Shown here piece by piece: positions 44,031 to 54,900 of a DNA stretch of 64,000 nucleotides. Source of the DNA: Bacteroidales bacterium UBA5371 (lineage in GTDB: Bacteria; Bacteroidota; Bacteroidia; Bacteroidales; P3); NCBI GenBank assembly GCA_002407855.1, contig DHPF01000015.1, positions 6,657 to 70,656 on the forward strand, written 5' to 3'. Each line of letters begins with the position of its first letter. The stretch's first letter is position 1. The notes beneath the pieces were generated by a model. The model was not told where the DNA came from. It did not search any database and saw only the letters and a list, made by a program, of their open reading frames with translations. A program made the translations under genes and the position numbers.

Positions 44031-45782
44031 ATGTTAAGAACACATACTTGTGGAGAATTAAACCTAAGTAATTGTAATCAAGAAGTAACTTTAAGTGGCT
44101 GGGCGCAACGTTCAAGGGACTTGGGCGGAATGACTTTTATTGATTTAAGAGATCGTTATGGTATAACACAATTAGTTTTTAATATGGAAACTAATTCTGA
44201 TTTATGCCTTAGAGCAAGAAAGATAGGAAGAGAATATGTAGTCCAAGCAAAAGGAGTTGTTTCTGAAAGAAGCAGTAAGAATTCTAAAATCCCAACAGGA
44301 GACATTGAAATTATTGTTCAAGAAATAATAGTTCTTAATCCTTCTAAAATACCACCCTTTACAATAGAAGACAATACTGATGGAGGAGATGAGCTAAGAA
44401 TGAAGTATCGTTACTTAGACCTTAGAAGAAATGTGGTTAAGCAAAATATGTATCTTCGTCATAAGCTTTCCATTTTGGTAAGAAATTATATGAATGATTT
44501 GGACTTTATGGAAATAGAAACTCCCTATCTTATTGGTTCAACACCTGAAGGAGCAAGAGATTTTGTAGTTCCATCAAGAATGAATCCAAACGAATTCTAT
44601 GCACTCCCACAATCTCCCCAAACCTTCAAGCAGCTACTTATGATTTCGGGTTACGATCGCTATTTCCAAATAGTTCGTTGTTTTAGGGATGAAGACCTTA
44701 GGGCAGACCGCCAACCAGAATTTACACAAATAGACTGCGAAATGTCATTCGTTGAGCAGGAAGACATACTAAATACATTTGAAGGCTTAATAAACCATCT
44801 TTTCAATAAAATAAAAGGAATCAACTTTGGTTCTTTCCCAAGAATGCCTTACGCCGATGCGATGAAATACTATGGTTCCGACAAGCCAGACACTCGTTTT
44901 GAAATGAAATTTGTGGAACTCAACGATATTGCAAAAGGAAACGGATTCTCAGTATTTGATAATGCAGAACTTGTTGTTGGTATTTGTGCAAAAGGATGTG
45001 CAGAATACACAAGAAAACAATTGGATGAACTAACAGAATTTGTAAAACGTCCACAAGTAGGAGCCACTGGATTAGTATATATTAAATGTAATAATGATGG
45101 AACTATAAAATCCTCAGTAGATAAGTTCTTTTCGGAAGATAAGTTAAGAGAAATTGCTTCTAAGCTTGGAGCAGAAAAGGGAGACCTTATTCTAATTATG
45201 GCAGGTAAGGAAGAAAGAACTCAAATAGCTTTATGTTCATTGCGTTTGGAGATGGGAGAAAGACTAAACCTTAGAGACCCAAACCAATACTCACCACTTT
45301 GGGTTGTAGATTTTCCACTTTTGGAATGGGATGAAGAAACAGACAGGTTCTATGCTAAGCATCACCCATTCACAGCTCCAAAACCAGAAGACTATCCCAA
45401 CCTCTTTACCAAAACAAAAGAAGTTAGAGCCAATGCATACGATTTGGTAATAAATGGAGTAGAAATTGGAGGAGGCTCAATTCGTATCTTCGATAAGAAT
45501 ATGCAAAAAGATATGTTTAAGGTCTTGGGATTTAGTGAAGAAGAAGCACAAAAACAGTTTGGATTTCTTTTAGATGCCTTTGAATATGGTGCACCACCAC
45601 ATGGAGGAATAGCATTTGGCTTTGATAGGCTTTGTTCCATATTTGCAGGAGTTGAAACCATAAGAGACTTTATAGCTTTTCCAAAGAACAATAATGGAAG
45701 AGACACCATGATAAACTCTCCATCCAAAATCTCCCAAGCCCAACTTGATGAATTACAAATTAAACTCATTGTAAAAGAGTAA
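44031..45782 (+). CDS. aspS: Aspartyl-tRNA synthetase
   Basis: It charges tRNA-Asp. The 583-residue class II synthetase has an N-terminal OB fold ([35 protein letters not shown] as segments), motif 2 [18 protein letters not shown], a bacterial insertion (about 280-420), and motif 3 [19 protein letters not shown]. Length and motifs are normal for bacterial AspRS. Terminator follows at 45802-45827. Confidence 0.97.
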   Translation: MLRTHTCGELNLSNCNQEVTLSGWAQRSRDLGGMTFIDLRDRYGITQLVFNMETNSDLCLRARKIGREYVVQAKGVVSERSSKNSKIPTGDIEIIVQEIIVLNPSKIPPFTIEDNTDGGDELRMKYRYLDLRRNVVKQNMYLRHKLSILVRNYMNDLDFMEIETPYLIGSTPEGARDFVVPSRMNPNEFYALPQSPQTFKQLLMISGYDRYFQIVRCFRDEDLRADRQPEFTQIDCEMSFVEQEDILNTFEGLINHLFNKIKGINFGSFPRMPYADAMKYYGSDKPDTRFEMKFVELNDIAKGNGFSVFDNAELVVGICAKGCAEYTRKQLDELTEFVKRPQVGATGLVYIKCNNDGTIKSSVDKFFSEDKLREIASKLGAEKGDLILIMAGKEERTQIALCSLRLEMGERLNLRDPNQYSPLWVVDFPLLEWDEETDRFYAKHHPFTAPKPEDYPNLFTKTKEVRANAYDLVINGVEIGGGSIRIFDKNMQKDMFKVLGFSEEEAQKQFGFLLDAFEYGAPPHGGIAFGFDRLCSIFAGVETIRDFIAFPKNNNGRDTMINSPSKISQAQLDELQIKLIVKE

Positions 45783-45801
45783 TAATAAGTCTATGAAATT
45801 T

Positions 45802-45827
45802 AAGCCTTAGTTATCTAAGGCTTTTTA
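45802..45827 (+). terminator. Terminator after aspS
   Basis: AAGCCTTAG, a 4-nt loop, CTAAGGCTT and a run of Ts. Confidence 0.85.
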
Positions 45828-45869
45828 CTTTTATAAATGAGCATTAAATTAGACAAAATGTAAAACATA

Positions 45870-45901
45870 TTTGTCATAATGAAAAATAATTTATACTTTT
45901 G
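45870..45901 (+). promoter_or_regulatory. Bacteroidota-type promoter of the membrane protein/HTH pair
   Basis: TTTG at 45870-45873 and TACTTTTG at 45894-45901, 20 bp apart, 39 bp upstream of the start codon. Confidence 0.72.
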
Positions 45902-45939
45902 CATCGTTAAAACAATATTAATAATTAAAATGTTTAAGT

Positions 45940-46431
45940 ATGAAAAAGACTTTTCTGTTTCCATCTTATTTTAGGAAAATAGGTTGGATAATTTCAATCA
46001 CTACATTATTGTATTTCTTAATTGGAGTAATTTTCTTTGCAGCGAAGTATGACTTTAATTTTAAGATGCCTGCAATAGTTGGATATGGAGAAATCCCTTT
46101 TATTAGTGGGGAAACGAAGTATTTTATTTTAGCTCCTACTTCATTCATCACTACGCTTTTCCCTGTACTTATGATTATTGGATTTGTTTTTATTGCTTTC
46201 TCAAGGGAGAGAAATGAGGATGAATATGTTTCTAAAATTAGAGAAAGAGCTTTGGTTTGGTCGGTTCTAGTTACTTGTGTGATTCTTATTCTGTCTATTC
46301 TGCTTATCTATGGTATGACTGCATTTTATGTTTTCTGGTTTGACTTCCTTTTCTTTTTACTTTTGTTTGTGATAAAGTTTAGGATAGATATTTTCAGGTT
46401 TAATCGTAGCGCAAAGAAAGATGAAGAATAA
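45940..46431 (+). CDS. Predicted four-helix membrane protein
   Basis: A 163-residue protein with four hydrophobic segments: about 12-32 (IGWIISITTLLYFLIGVIFF), 60-85 (APTSFITTLFPVLMIIGFVF), 103-127 (WSVLVTCVILILSILLIYG) and 130-147 (FYVFWFDFLFFLLLFVI). No known enzyme motif. It overlaps the following HTH gene by 11 bp. Small membrane protein plus short HTH regulator pairs of this kind are common in bacteria; the membrane partner often controls the regulator or is its target. Function unknown. Confidence 0.8.
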   Translation: MKKTFLFPSYFRKIGWIISITTLLYFLIGVIFFAAKYDFNFKMPAIVGYGEIPFISGETKYFILAPTSFITTLFPVLMIIGFVFIAFSRERNEDEYVSKIRERALVWSVLVTCVILILSILLIYGMTAFYVFWFDFLFFLLLFVIKFRIDIFRFNRSAKKDEE

Positions 46432-46627
46432 TATTAGGGTTGAAAGGGCTATCTTGAAAATCTCCCAGCAGGAGTTAGCCGACAGGATTGGTGTTTCTCG
46501 TCAAACGATTAATGCTATTGAGCTGGAAAAATATATTCCTTCGGCAACGGTTATTATGAAGATTGCTTTTGTTTTTGGCAAAAGGGTTGAAGATGTTTTT
46601 GCCTTAGAGGAGAGTGATTGGAGATAA
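46421..46627 (+). CDS. Small XRE-family helix-turn-helix regulator (YgzD-like)
   Basis: 68 residues, essentially one HTH domain: VERAILKISQQELADRIGVS (helices 1-2) and RQTINAIELEKYIPSATVIM (recognition helix and helix 4), ending FGKRVEDVFALEESD. Such compact proteins are DNA-binding repressors without a ligand domain. The start at 46421 overlaps the membrane protein gene, so translation is coupled. Likely autoregulatory; the targets are not visible. Confidence 0.92.
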   Translation: MKNNIRVERAILKISQQELADRIGVSRQTINAIELEKYIPSATVIMKIAFVFGKRVEDVFALEESDWR

Positions 46628-46704
46628 ACTTAGTTTTATCAGTATCTTATCTTTTGAAAATTAAACTTCCTTTATTTTTTGCGAATCTTTAAGTAGTGAT
46701 TTTA

Positions 46705-46788
46705 AATCTTTATAAGAAAAAATTGAAACTTGATTTTAGGAAAATGTCTCTTGGTTTTAATTTTCTAAATCTTTAATTCAATAAAATA
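46705..46788. repeat. 21-bp-period repeat island 10
   Basis: Four contiguous 21-bp units begin at 46705 (AATCTTTATAAG), 46726 (AAACTTGATTTTAGG), 46747 (TCTCTTGGTTTTAATTTTC) and 46768 (AATCTTTAATTCAATA). Similarity between units is loose; the period and recurring words (CTTGATT, CTCTTGGTTT) link it to islands 4, 5 and 8. Convergent gap between the HTH gene and the MFS gene. Confidence 0.65.
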
Positions 46789-46820
46789 AAAAAGGCTGAA
46801 ATTATTGTCTCAGCCTTTTT
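46789..46820. terminator. Terminator after the MFS gene (bidirectional)
   Basis: AAAAAGGCTGA, a 10-nt loop, TCAGCCTTTTT. It directly abuts the last unit of repeat island 10. Confidence 0.85.
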
Positions 46821-46844
46821 CAATATCTAGTTATGTAAGGTTAT

Positions 46845-48224
46845 TTACTTTTTAATGTTTGGTAATTCCAAGCCATAGCCTTTCTTCTTGTCTTCAACCT
46901 TGAGCCATAAGCCCAAAAAGAATGCAAGAACTCCTAAGGATGCGAATATTAGCATTGGAATTGTGTAGTTGTATTGTCGTGGGTCTGTAACACCTTGATT
47001 GGTTGCTGTTAGGGCGTAACCAATAATTATTGGGAAAGCCATTAATCCAATATTCTGTATCCAGAAAATTACTGAATAGGCTGAGCCTAAGTATCTGTTT
47101 TCAACTAATTTTGGAACAGAAGGCCATAGTGCAGCAGGAACTAACGAGAAACTAATTCCCAATACTATAATTGCTGAATAGGCAATCACAGGAGTAAAGC
47201 TCTCGGCAGGAACTAATGCAAATATTAAATGGCAACAACACATTAGAATAGCTCCAACTATTAGCATTGTAGCTCCTTTTCCTTTATTATCCAAAAATGC
47301 TCCTAAAAGTGGTGTCAGTACCATTGCTCCTATTGGAAACCAAGAGAAAATATCGCTTGCTTCTGTATTGGTGATGTTTAATCGGCTTTCAAGCATATTG
47401 GCTGCAAATTTTTGGAAAGGGAATATTGCTGAATAATACAAAACACATAATCCTGCTACAATTAAAAATGTTCTGCTTGTGAATAGTTTTCCAATATCAC
47501 TAATTTTGAATGGTTCTTCTGGTTCTTCTCCGCTTTCGCCAATTTGTTTTTCTAATTTCTTGTCCATAAAGAAATAAACTGTAAAACTGATTAATCCAAT
47601 TACTAAAAGGATTAAGCAAAATAGTACTGATGAACTTACTGAATTGAAGTAATCTGCAATACGTGGGGAAAGGCGGAATACTGCAAACACTCCTAAACGA
47701 GCTATTGCCATTTCAATTCCCATTGCTAAGGCTAATTCTTTTCCATTAAACCATTTTACAATTGCTTTTGATACAGTAACTCCAGCCATTTCAACTCCGC
47801 AACCAAATATCATAAATCCAATTGAGGCAAGTTTGGCTGTTGCAGGAAAACTTGTCCAAAAAGAGTTTAGGAAGTTGTAAAGTGATGTTGTTTCAAAGCC
47901 AGGAGTAATAGCATAAAGTTTTATGCTTGCTCCAACTATCATAACAACTGCTGATAATATGGCAGTAAATCTTACTCCCATCTTATCTAAGATAATTCCT
48001 GCAAAAATCAAAAAGAATGCAAAAACATTTAAGAAATACTCACTACTTGCAAATGTTCCGTAGGTTGAAGCAGACCATTTAAGGTTTGTTTCTAAAAGTG
48101 ATTGCAATGGAGACAATACATCTACAAACATGTATGCAAAGAACATCATAGATGCAATTAGGATTAATGCTGTCCAACGAATCAAAGGACTATCCTTTAA
48201 TAATTTTGTAACTTTTTCTGTCAT
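46845..48224 (-). CDS. Major facilitator superfamily transporter
   Basis: A 459-residue, 12-helix MFS carrier. Visible are the A-like motif LDKMGVRFTAILSAV (loop 2-3), the segment FGCGVEMAGVTVSKAIVKWF (helices 4-5), a charged central loop (DKKLEKQIGESGEEPEEPF, about 218-236) and the second-half loop FLDNKGKGATMLIVG. The substrate cannot be inferred; members of this Bacteroidota group are annotated only as MFS or nitrate/oxalate-antiporter-like. Monocistronic, with terminator at 46789-46820. TAGCTTTG on the minus strand near 48255 could be its -7 box. Confidence 0.9.
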   Translation of the reverse strand: MTEKVTKLLKDSPLIRWTALILIASMMFFAYMFVDVLSPLQSLLETNLKWSASTYGTFASSEYFLNVFAFFLIFAGIILDKMGVRFTAILSAVVMIVGASIKLYAITPGFETTSLYNFLNSFWTSFPATAKLASIGFMIFGCGVEMAGVTVSKAIVKWFNGKELALAMGIEMAIARLGVFAVFRLSPRIADYFNSVSSSVLFCLILLVIGLISFTVYFFMDKKLEKQIGESGEEPEEPFKISDIGKLFTSRTFLIVAGLCVLYYSAIFPFQKFAANMLESRLNITNTEASDIFSWFPIGAMVLTPLLGAFLDNKGKGATMLIVGAILMCCCHLIFALVPAESFTPVIAYSAIIVLGISFSLVPAALWPSVPKLVENRYLGSAYSVIFWIQNIGLMAFPIIIGYALTATNQGVTDPRQYNYTIPMLIFASLGVLAFFLGLWLKVEDKKKGYGLELPNIKK

Positions 48225-48383
48225 ACTACTTATATTTAAATATTTTTAAGTTGCAAAGCTATCAAATTTTTAGAGATAAGACTTTTATTCATTAAAAAAA
48301 TATTTTCATATTATAATTAAACATTTGATTGAAAGCATAATAATTCTTATAGAGAAAATAAAACAAATAAAAAAACTTTTGAT

Positions 48384-48416
48384 TTTGCGGAATTATTAAA
48401 TAAACTTCTATCTTTG
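48384..48416 (+). promoter_or_regulatory. Bacteroidota-type promoter of secDF
   Basis: TTTG at 48384-48387 and TATCTTTG at 48409-48416, 21 bp apart, 42 bp upstream of the start codon. Confidence 0.7.
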
Positions 48417-48458
48417 CAAGTTCAAAAATGGAATTTTTAAAACAAATAATTATATAAT

Positions 48459-51400
48459 ATGCAAAACAAAGGTGCTATCAAAATTATCGCAATTCTCTTT
48501 GCATTAGTGTGTTTATATCAACTATCATTTACTTATTTTACTAAGAGAGTAGAGAGTGATGCAAAAGAATATGCTTTAAATAGTTATGCAAAAAGTCAGG
48601 CAAAATTGCTGGCTAATGGAGATGCTTTACGTGAACAAGAACTTTTAGATTCAATATCAAATGAAAGAGAGCTTAACTATTTAGATTCCATTTCCGACAA
48701 GACTGTTTATAATTTTCTATGGATACGTCCCTTTACATATAAAGAATGTAAATCAAGAGAAGTAGGATTAGGTCTCGATTTAAAGGGAGGTATGAATGTT
48801 AAGATGGAGGTTTCTACTGCAGATGTGGTTAAAAATCTTGCAACTAATCCCAACGACCCTGCATTCTTAAAGTTGTTTGATCAAGCTTCTGAACTACAAA
48901 AAACAAGTGGAAAGAACTTCTTTGCTTGCTTTGAAGAAGTTGTTTTAAATACTGAAAAAACATCAAAAGTAAATCTCTCTGCATTTTTTAGAGTAAAATT
49001 AAAAGAAAGTGGCATTACAACAAATTCTACCAATCAGGAGGTTTTAAACTCAATAAGAAAAGAATGTACAGATGCTTTTGATAGAACATTCCAAGTTTTA
49101 AGTAAACGTATCGACAAATTTGGAGTTTCGGAGCCAACCATTCAAAAATTAGAATCGGCTGAAAGGATTTTGATAGAATTACCAGGTGTTTCTGACCCTC
49201 AACGTATAAGTCGATTGTTAGAAGGAACTGCTCAATTAGAGTTTTGGTTAGCAGGTGATGCAGGAAAGGTTTTCCAATCTTTGGCAGCAGCAGATGAATT
49301 TCTTGCTAATATTGGTGAAGAAAAAGATACATTAAATATTGTTGAGAATGATACTTTAAGTCTTGCAAAACCAATTGAACAGAAAAAAGACTCTATATTA
49401 AAAAATAAGAGACCATTATTAGATTTATTCACAAGATTAAATAGAGGTGATTTGGCTCCTTCCGTTGTTGGAACAGCAACAGCTTCAAATCAGAAAGAAA
49501 TAAATCGTCAATTAGAAAGAGCTTCTAAGGTTCTTCCACAAGATGTTACTTTCTTATGGAGCGCAAAGCCTATTTCTAAAACTAACGAATACGAATTATA
49601 TGTAATACAATATACTAATAAAGCAAAAACAGCTCTATTAGATGGTGATGTTATTGATGATGCTCGTCAAGATTTTGACCAACAAGGTCGTCCTGTCGTT
49701 TCAATGTCAATGAAAGCTGAGGCTGCAAGAAAATGGGGAAAGATTACAGGTTCAAACATTGGCAATAGCATTGCAATAGTTCTTGATGATCTTATTTATT
49801 CTGCTCCGAGAGTAAATAGTGAAATTACAGGAGGTCGTTCTGAAATATCAGGAAGTTTTTCAATTGAAGAAGCAAAAGACTTAGCAAATATATTAAAGTC
49901 TGGTAAGCTAACTGCTCCAGCTAAGGTTGTACAAGAATCAATTGTAGGGCCATCATTAGGAGAAGAATCAATTAAAGCAGGATTAATTTCATTTATTCTT
50001 TCATTATTGGCTGTATTTGCATTTATGATATTCTTCTATCGTTTTGCAGGTGTTGCAGCATGTATTGCTTTATTAGTAAATCTATTCTTCTTATTTGGTA
50101 TTCTTGCTTCCATTGGAGCTGTACTAACATTATCAGGTATTGCAGGTATTGTACTTACTTTGGCAATGGCGGTTGATGCCAACGTGATTATTAATGAGCG
50201 TATAAAGGAAGAGCTAAATGCCGGAAAGAATATTCATAATGCAATTAATGATGGATATAAGGCATCGTATTCTGCAATTATAGACGGTAATGTTACAACA
50301 CTTCTTACAGGGATTATATTAGCATATTTTGGAGCAGGTTCTGTTTTAGGTTTTGCAATTACATTATGTATAGGTATTCTTACATCATTCTTTACGAGTA
50401 TATTTATCTCTCGTTTAGTTATGGAGGCTATGGTTAATAGTAAAAGACTTAAAGATAAACTTCAGTTTAAAAATAAACTATCTTCTAAGATTTATGGAAA
50501 CCCTAATTTCCGCTTTGTTCAAAATGCAAAGAAACAATTGATAATTATGAGCAGTATTGTTCTTATTTTAACAGGTTTCTTAGTATTTAAAGGATTAAAT
50601 TATGGAATTGATTTCACTGGAGGACGTACATATATTATTAGGTTTGACCAAGATGTTAATGCAAACGATATTAGATCTTCATTAGGAGAAGAATTTAATT
50701 CTGAACCAGAAGTAAAGACATTTGGCCCAAGCTATCAAGTAAAGGTTACTACAGACTATAAGGTAAAAGAAGATAATGAAAATGTTAAGCGTGAAGTTAT
50801 CCAGAAATTATTTAATGGAACTAAACAATATTATGCTAATAAAGACATAACATTAGAGGAATTTCAATCAACTCAAAAATCTCCTCTTGGCATTATAAGC
50901 TCTGAAATTGTTGGACCAACAATCGCAGATGATATTAAAAAATCTGCTGTAATTGCAGTAATTGTTTCATTGATTGCTATTTTTATATACATTGCTATTC
51001 GTTTCCGTAATTGGAAATATAGTTTGGGAGGAATACTTGCATTGGCATTTGATGCTTTCTTTACAATAGGGATGTTTTCCGCATTAGATGGAGTGCTCCC
51101 ATTTAGTATGGATGTAGATATGAATTTTATTGCGGCAATACTAACAATTATTGGTTTCTCAATTAATGATACTGTAGTAATTTTTGACCGGGTACGTGAA
51201 AACCTTAAATTATACCCTAACAGAGATTATGGTGAAGTTATGAATATGTCAATCAATCAAACTTTAAGTAGAACTATTAACACGGTTTTCACAGTATTTA
51301 TCTCACTTGTTATTATTTTAATTTTTGGAGGAGATGTTTTAAGAGGCTTTGCATTTGCATTAACAATAGGTACTGTTTCAGGATCATTCTCTACATTATT

Positions 51401-51479
51401 TATATCAAGCCCGATAGCTTATTTATTAATTAAAAGTCAAAGAAACAAACAGAAAGTAGTATTTAGTACTAAGAAATAA
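48459..51479 (+). CDS. secDF: Protein translocase subunit SecDF (fused)
   Basis: SecD and SecF joined in one 1006-residue chain, the usual Bacteroidota form; it uses the proton gradient to drive the late steps of Sec export. The SecD half has GLGLDLKGGMNVKMEV (about 105-120), the long periplasmic P1 domain, and LAMAVDANVIINERIKEEL in the membrane part. The SecF half starts near 675 with YGIDFTGGRTYIIRF and IIGFSINDTVVIFDRVREN. Twelve membrane helices are expected. T9SS cargo must first cross by Sec, so this gene feeds the T9SS. Confidence 0.96.
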   Translation: MQNKGAIKIIAILFALVCLYQLSFTYFTKRVESDAKEYALNSYAKSQAKLLANGDALREQELLDSISNERELNYLDSISDKTVYNFLWIRPFTYKECKSREVGLGLDLKGGMNVKMEVSTADVVKNLATNPNDPAFLKLFDQASELQKTSGKNFFACFEEVVLNTEKTSKVNLSAFFRVKLKESGITTNSTNQEVLNSIRKECTDAFDRTFQVLSKRIDKFGVSEPTIQKLESAERILIELPGVSDPQRISRLLEGTAQLEFWLAGDAGKVFQSLAAADEFLANIGEEKDTLNIVENDTLSLAKPIEQKKDSILKNKRPLLDLFTRLNRGDLAPSVVGTATASNQKEINRQLERASKVLPQDVTFLWSAKPISKTNEYELYVIQYTNKAKTALLDGDVIDDARQDFDQQGRPVVSMSMKAEAARKWGKITGSNIGNSIAIVLDDLIYSAPRVNSEITGGRSEISGSFSIEEAKDLANILKSGKLTAPAKVVQESIVGPSLGEESIKAGLISFILSLLAVFAFMIFFYRFAGVAACIALLVNLFFLFGILASIGAVLTLSGIAGIVLTLAMAVDANVIINERIKEELNAGKNIHNAINDGYKASYSAIIDGNVTTLLTGIILAYFGAGSVLGFAITLCIGILTSFFTSIFISRLVMEAMVNSKRLKDKLQFKNKLSSKIYGNPNFRFVQNAKKQLIIMSSIVLILTGFLVFKGLNYGIDFTGGRTYIIRFDQDVNANDIRSSLGEEFNSEPEVKTFGPSYQVKVTTDYKVKEDNENVKREVIQKLFNGTKQYYANKDITLEEFQSTQKSPLGIISSEIVGPTIADDIKKSAVIAVIVSLIAIFIYIAIRFRNWKYSLGGILALAFDAFFTIGMFSALDGVLPFSMDVDMNFIAAILTIIGFSINDTVVIFDRVRENLKLYPNRDYGEVMNMSINQTLSRTINTVFTVFISLVIILIFGGDVLRGFAFALTIGTVSGSFSTLFISSPIAYLLIKSQRNKQKVVFSTKK

Positions 51480-51526
51480 GAAAAATATCTTTTTAAAATT
51501 AAATTTGCAAATAAAGTTGATTATTT

Positions 51527-51557
51527 TTTGGTCTTGAATTATTTTTTTCTAAATTTG
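51527..51557 (+). promoter_or_regulatory. Bacteroidota-type promoter upstream of the TonB-type operon
   Basis: TTTG at 51527-51530 and TAAATTTG at 51550-51557, 19 bp apart, about 20 bp before the start codon of the small membrane protein. Confidence 0.68.
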
Positions 51558-51577
51558 TGCTTTCATAATATGGGAAA

Positions 51578-51952
51578 ATGAGTGTATATATAATAGTAAT
51601 TTTAATAGTATTTGTGTTGATAGCCAAAAAGTTGTTCCCAGTTTTAGCTGAGAAAAACAATGAAACAACACCGCCTATTTTTGATCAAAACCAAGGAAAA
51701 GATGTCTTTTATGACACATTTAAAGAGATATTTAATGAAGATAAAAAAAGTAAAAATAAAAAAAGTGAAGTTATATTTTCTGAAAAAAAACAATCCAACT
51801 TGAAAAACCAAGGTAGTATTGTTACAGAAGCTAAAAACACAGAACTTAAAAACGAAATAATAGAAGAAAACTTTGATATTAGAAAGGCTATTATTTATTC
51901 GGAAATAATAAATAATCCATTTATATCAAAAAATAAAATATACGAAAATTAA
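51578..51952 (+). CDS. Small single-helix membrane protein of unknown function
   Basis: 124 residues: an N-terminal membrane helix (YIIVILIVFVLIAKKLF, about 4-20) and a polar, Lys/Glu/Asn-rich tail with no fold I recognise. It may anchor a flexible cytoplasmic tail. It is the first gene of a probable operon with the TonB-type receptor, 31 bp downstream, the 1593-residue sorting-domain protein and the PorV/PorQ protein. Start chosen from the promoter position. Confidence 0.65.
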   Translation: MSVYIIVILIVFVLIAKKLFPVLAEKNNETTPPIFDQNQGKDVFYDTFKEIFNEDKKSKNKKSEVIFSEKKQSNLKNQGSIVTEAKNTELKNEIIEENFDIRKAIIYSEIINNPFISKNKIYEN

Positions 51953-51983
51953 TTCTTTACATAAACAATATAATTAAAAGAGC

Positions 51984-54900
51984 ATGTTGAGAAAATTATT
52001 CTTTACTCTAGGTTTGTTTTTAACAACCAGTTTAATATTGTACTCGCAAGGAACATTAACGGGAACAATTACAGATGCTAAAACAGGCGAACCATTACCG
52101 TTCGTTAATGTTATAGTTCAGCAAAATGGTCAGCAAAGAGGAGGTGCCCAAACAGATTTGGATGGGAAGTTCCAGATTAAACCATTAAGTGCAGGAAATT
52201 ATGATGTTGTTGCTAGTTTTGTTGGATACAAAAAAGCAATGAAAACAGGAGTTCGTGTTACGGCCACAGGATATTCTCTTGGAGGAGACTTGGCATTAGA
52301 ACCAACAGTAGAACAACTTGATGAAGTTATTATTACAGAATATGCAGTTCCTCTATTGGAATCAGGTACAGCAGAAACTGGTAAACGTATCACCAACGAA
52401 GACATTGACAAGATGGCAGCAAATACAGTTGATGCTATCATTGCAACAGTTGGAGGTATTTCTGATGTTGATGGTGGAGCAGGAACGGCTCGTGGAGAAA
52501 GTGGTATGGTTACCTATGTGAATGGTGTAGCTAAGAAAGGTACTGTAAATATTCCTAAGAAATCTATTGCTGAGATTCAAGTTATTCTTGGAGGAACACC
52601 AGCACGTATTGGAGAAGCAATAGGTGGTTCTACCAACATTACACTTAGACCTCCAGAAAACAAATTCACAGGTTTTGTTCAGTATGAGACATCTGAACCT
52701 TTGGATACAAGAGGTTATCATAAATTAGATATTTATTTTACTGGTCCATTGTACAAGACAAAATCTGAAGATGGTATAGAAAATAGTATTATTGGCTATA
52801 GATTAGCAGGATATAATATCTTTGTTCAGGATGATCTTAACAGACCATCGGATAGATATTACTATATGCTAAAATCAGACAAACAAAATTCTCTTAATAA
52901 TAATCCTTTAACTTATAATTCAGCAACAGGAGCGGTTTACAATACAGCATCTTTCCTCCGTTTGTCAGATTTTGAACAAGTAGGAAGAAAACCAAATGTG
53001 TGGAGAAATAGATTATATCTTGAAGGAGGATTAGATATTCTATTTTCAAAAAATAGTACTTTAAGAATAAATGGTGAATATTCTAATATCTTTGGTAAAA
53101 ATCCGACTTTATCAAGCATTTTAATGAACAACGAGAATAATAGCGAGTCCAAAAGTACTAGTTTTGCAATTATGGGAGACTTCACTCAAAAGTTTTCTGG
53201 ATCTTCAGAAACCTCTAAGATAAAGAATATTACATTAAATCTTGTTGGCTCATATAGTAAATCTTTTGATGAAACCTATAATCCAGAGCATAAAGATGAG
53301 TTGTTTAAATATGGTCATATAGGAACTTTCCGTACACATAAAAGAAACACTTATCAACTTACAAGAATGGAGATAGGCGGAGTTATGCAAGATGTTATGG
53401 AGCATAATGGTTGGTTAGATTATGACGTTGAGTTTACTCCATCTGAATACAACCCTGGTTTGGCAAGATACACTTGGCAACTTTACAATGACCCAAATTT
53501 TGCTCCTTTGAGACCATATTTATATAACTATGATAACATCAGAGCATATCAAGGATTAACAAATGGAGATAGACCTACACCTATTTATGGGATGTTTACC
53601 AATGTTAATATGCCAAGTACTTCTTTCTCAAAATCAGAAAATCAATACGTATATGCAGGAGCGAGAGTTTCAGCAGATATTGGAAGCCACTCACTTGAGT
53701 TAGGATTCCAATATGACCAATCTACATATCGTTATTATGGAATCAATGCTTCTTCTTTATGGACAATAATGAAACAAGAAGCCAATTCTCACATATTATA
53801 CAGAGATTTAGACAATCCTATTATTGACAATTCAGGCTCTATTCCTTATGTAACATATAATAGAGCATATGATGCAGCAAGCCAAACTTACTTTGATAGA
53901 GCGTTAAGAGAAAAATTAGGATTAAACCCTCAAGGAACAGATTTTATTGATATAGATAGTTATGACCCTTCAACATTCTCATTAGATATGTTTTCAGCTG
54001 ACGAATTATTTAATAGTGGTAATTCATTAGTTAGTTATTATGGATACGATCATAAGGGAAATATTGTAAAAGGAAAACAAAACCTACAAGACTTTTTCTC
54101 CAATAAAGAAAAAAGAACCTTGGGAGCTTGGCAACCTATTTATATGGCAGGATATGCTCAAGATCAGTTCTATTTTAAAGATTTAATATTTAATATAGGG
54201 GTTCGTGTAGATAGATTTGATGGAAATCAAATGGGATTAAAGGATGATTATTTACTATATTCATCATACACTGCTGGCGAATTAGATATTCCAAATCGCC
54301 CTTCAAATATTGGTGAAGATTATTATGTTTATGTAAATAGCTTAAATGGAAACTCATCTCCAAGTGATGTAAATAATGAAGGATTTGTTAGAGGATATAG
54401 AAAAGGAAACACTTGGTATAATGCAAATGGGGAGATAGTTTCAAATCCTAATGATATTGCAGGAGCATCGGGCCAACCTTTACCTTTTAGAAAAGGTAGA
54501 TTAAATGACACAGGTCTTCCTTATGAAATATCAACTGATGCATTCCAAGATTACAAACCACAAGTAGTTGCAATGCCTCGTATTGCTTTCTCTTTCCCTG
54601 TTTCAGATAAATCTGAATTTAAAGCTTCTTACGATATGATTGCTCGTCGTCCTCAAGGAGGTTGGCAAGCTGACTATGTAAGCTATTTATTTATGGAAAG
54701 ACAATCCGGAAACATTTTAAATAATCCAAATTTAAAGCCAGAGAAAATTACTAACTACGAATTAGGATTTACACAAGTTCTTTCTAAAACATCAGTAGTA
54801 AATATGTCTGCATATTATAAAGAAACAAGAGATTTGATAGCATTAGTACAATATGTAGGTGCTGACCCAACTTCTCTATATTATTCTTATGGTAACCAAG

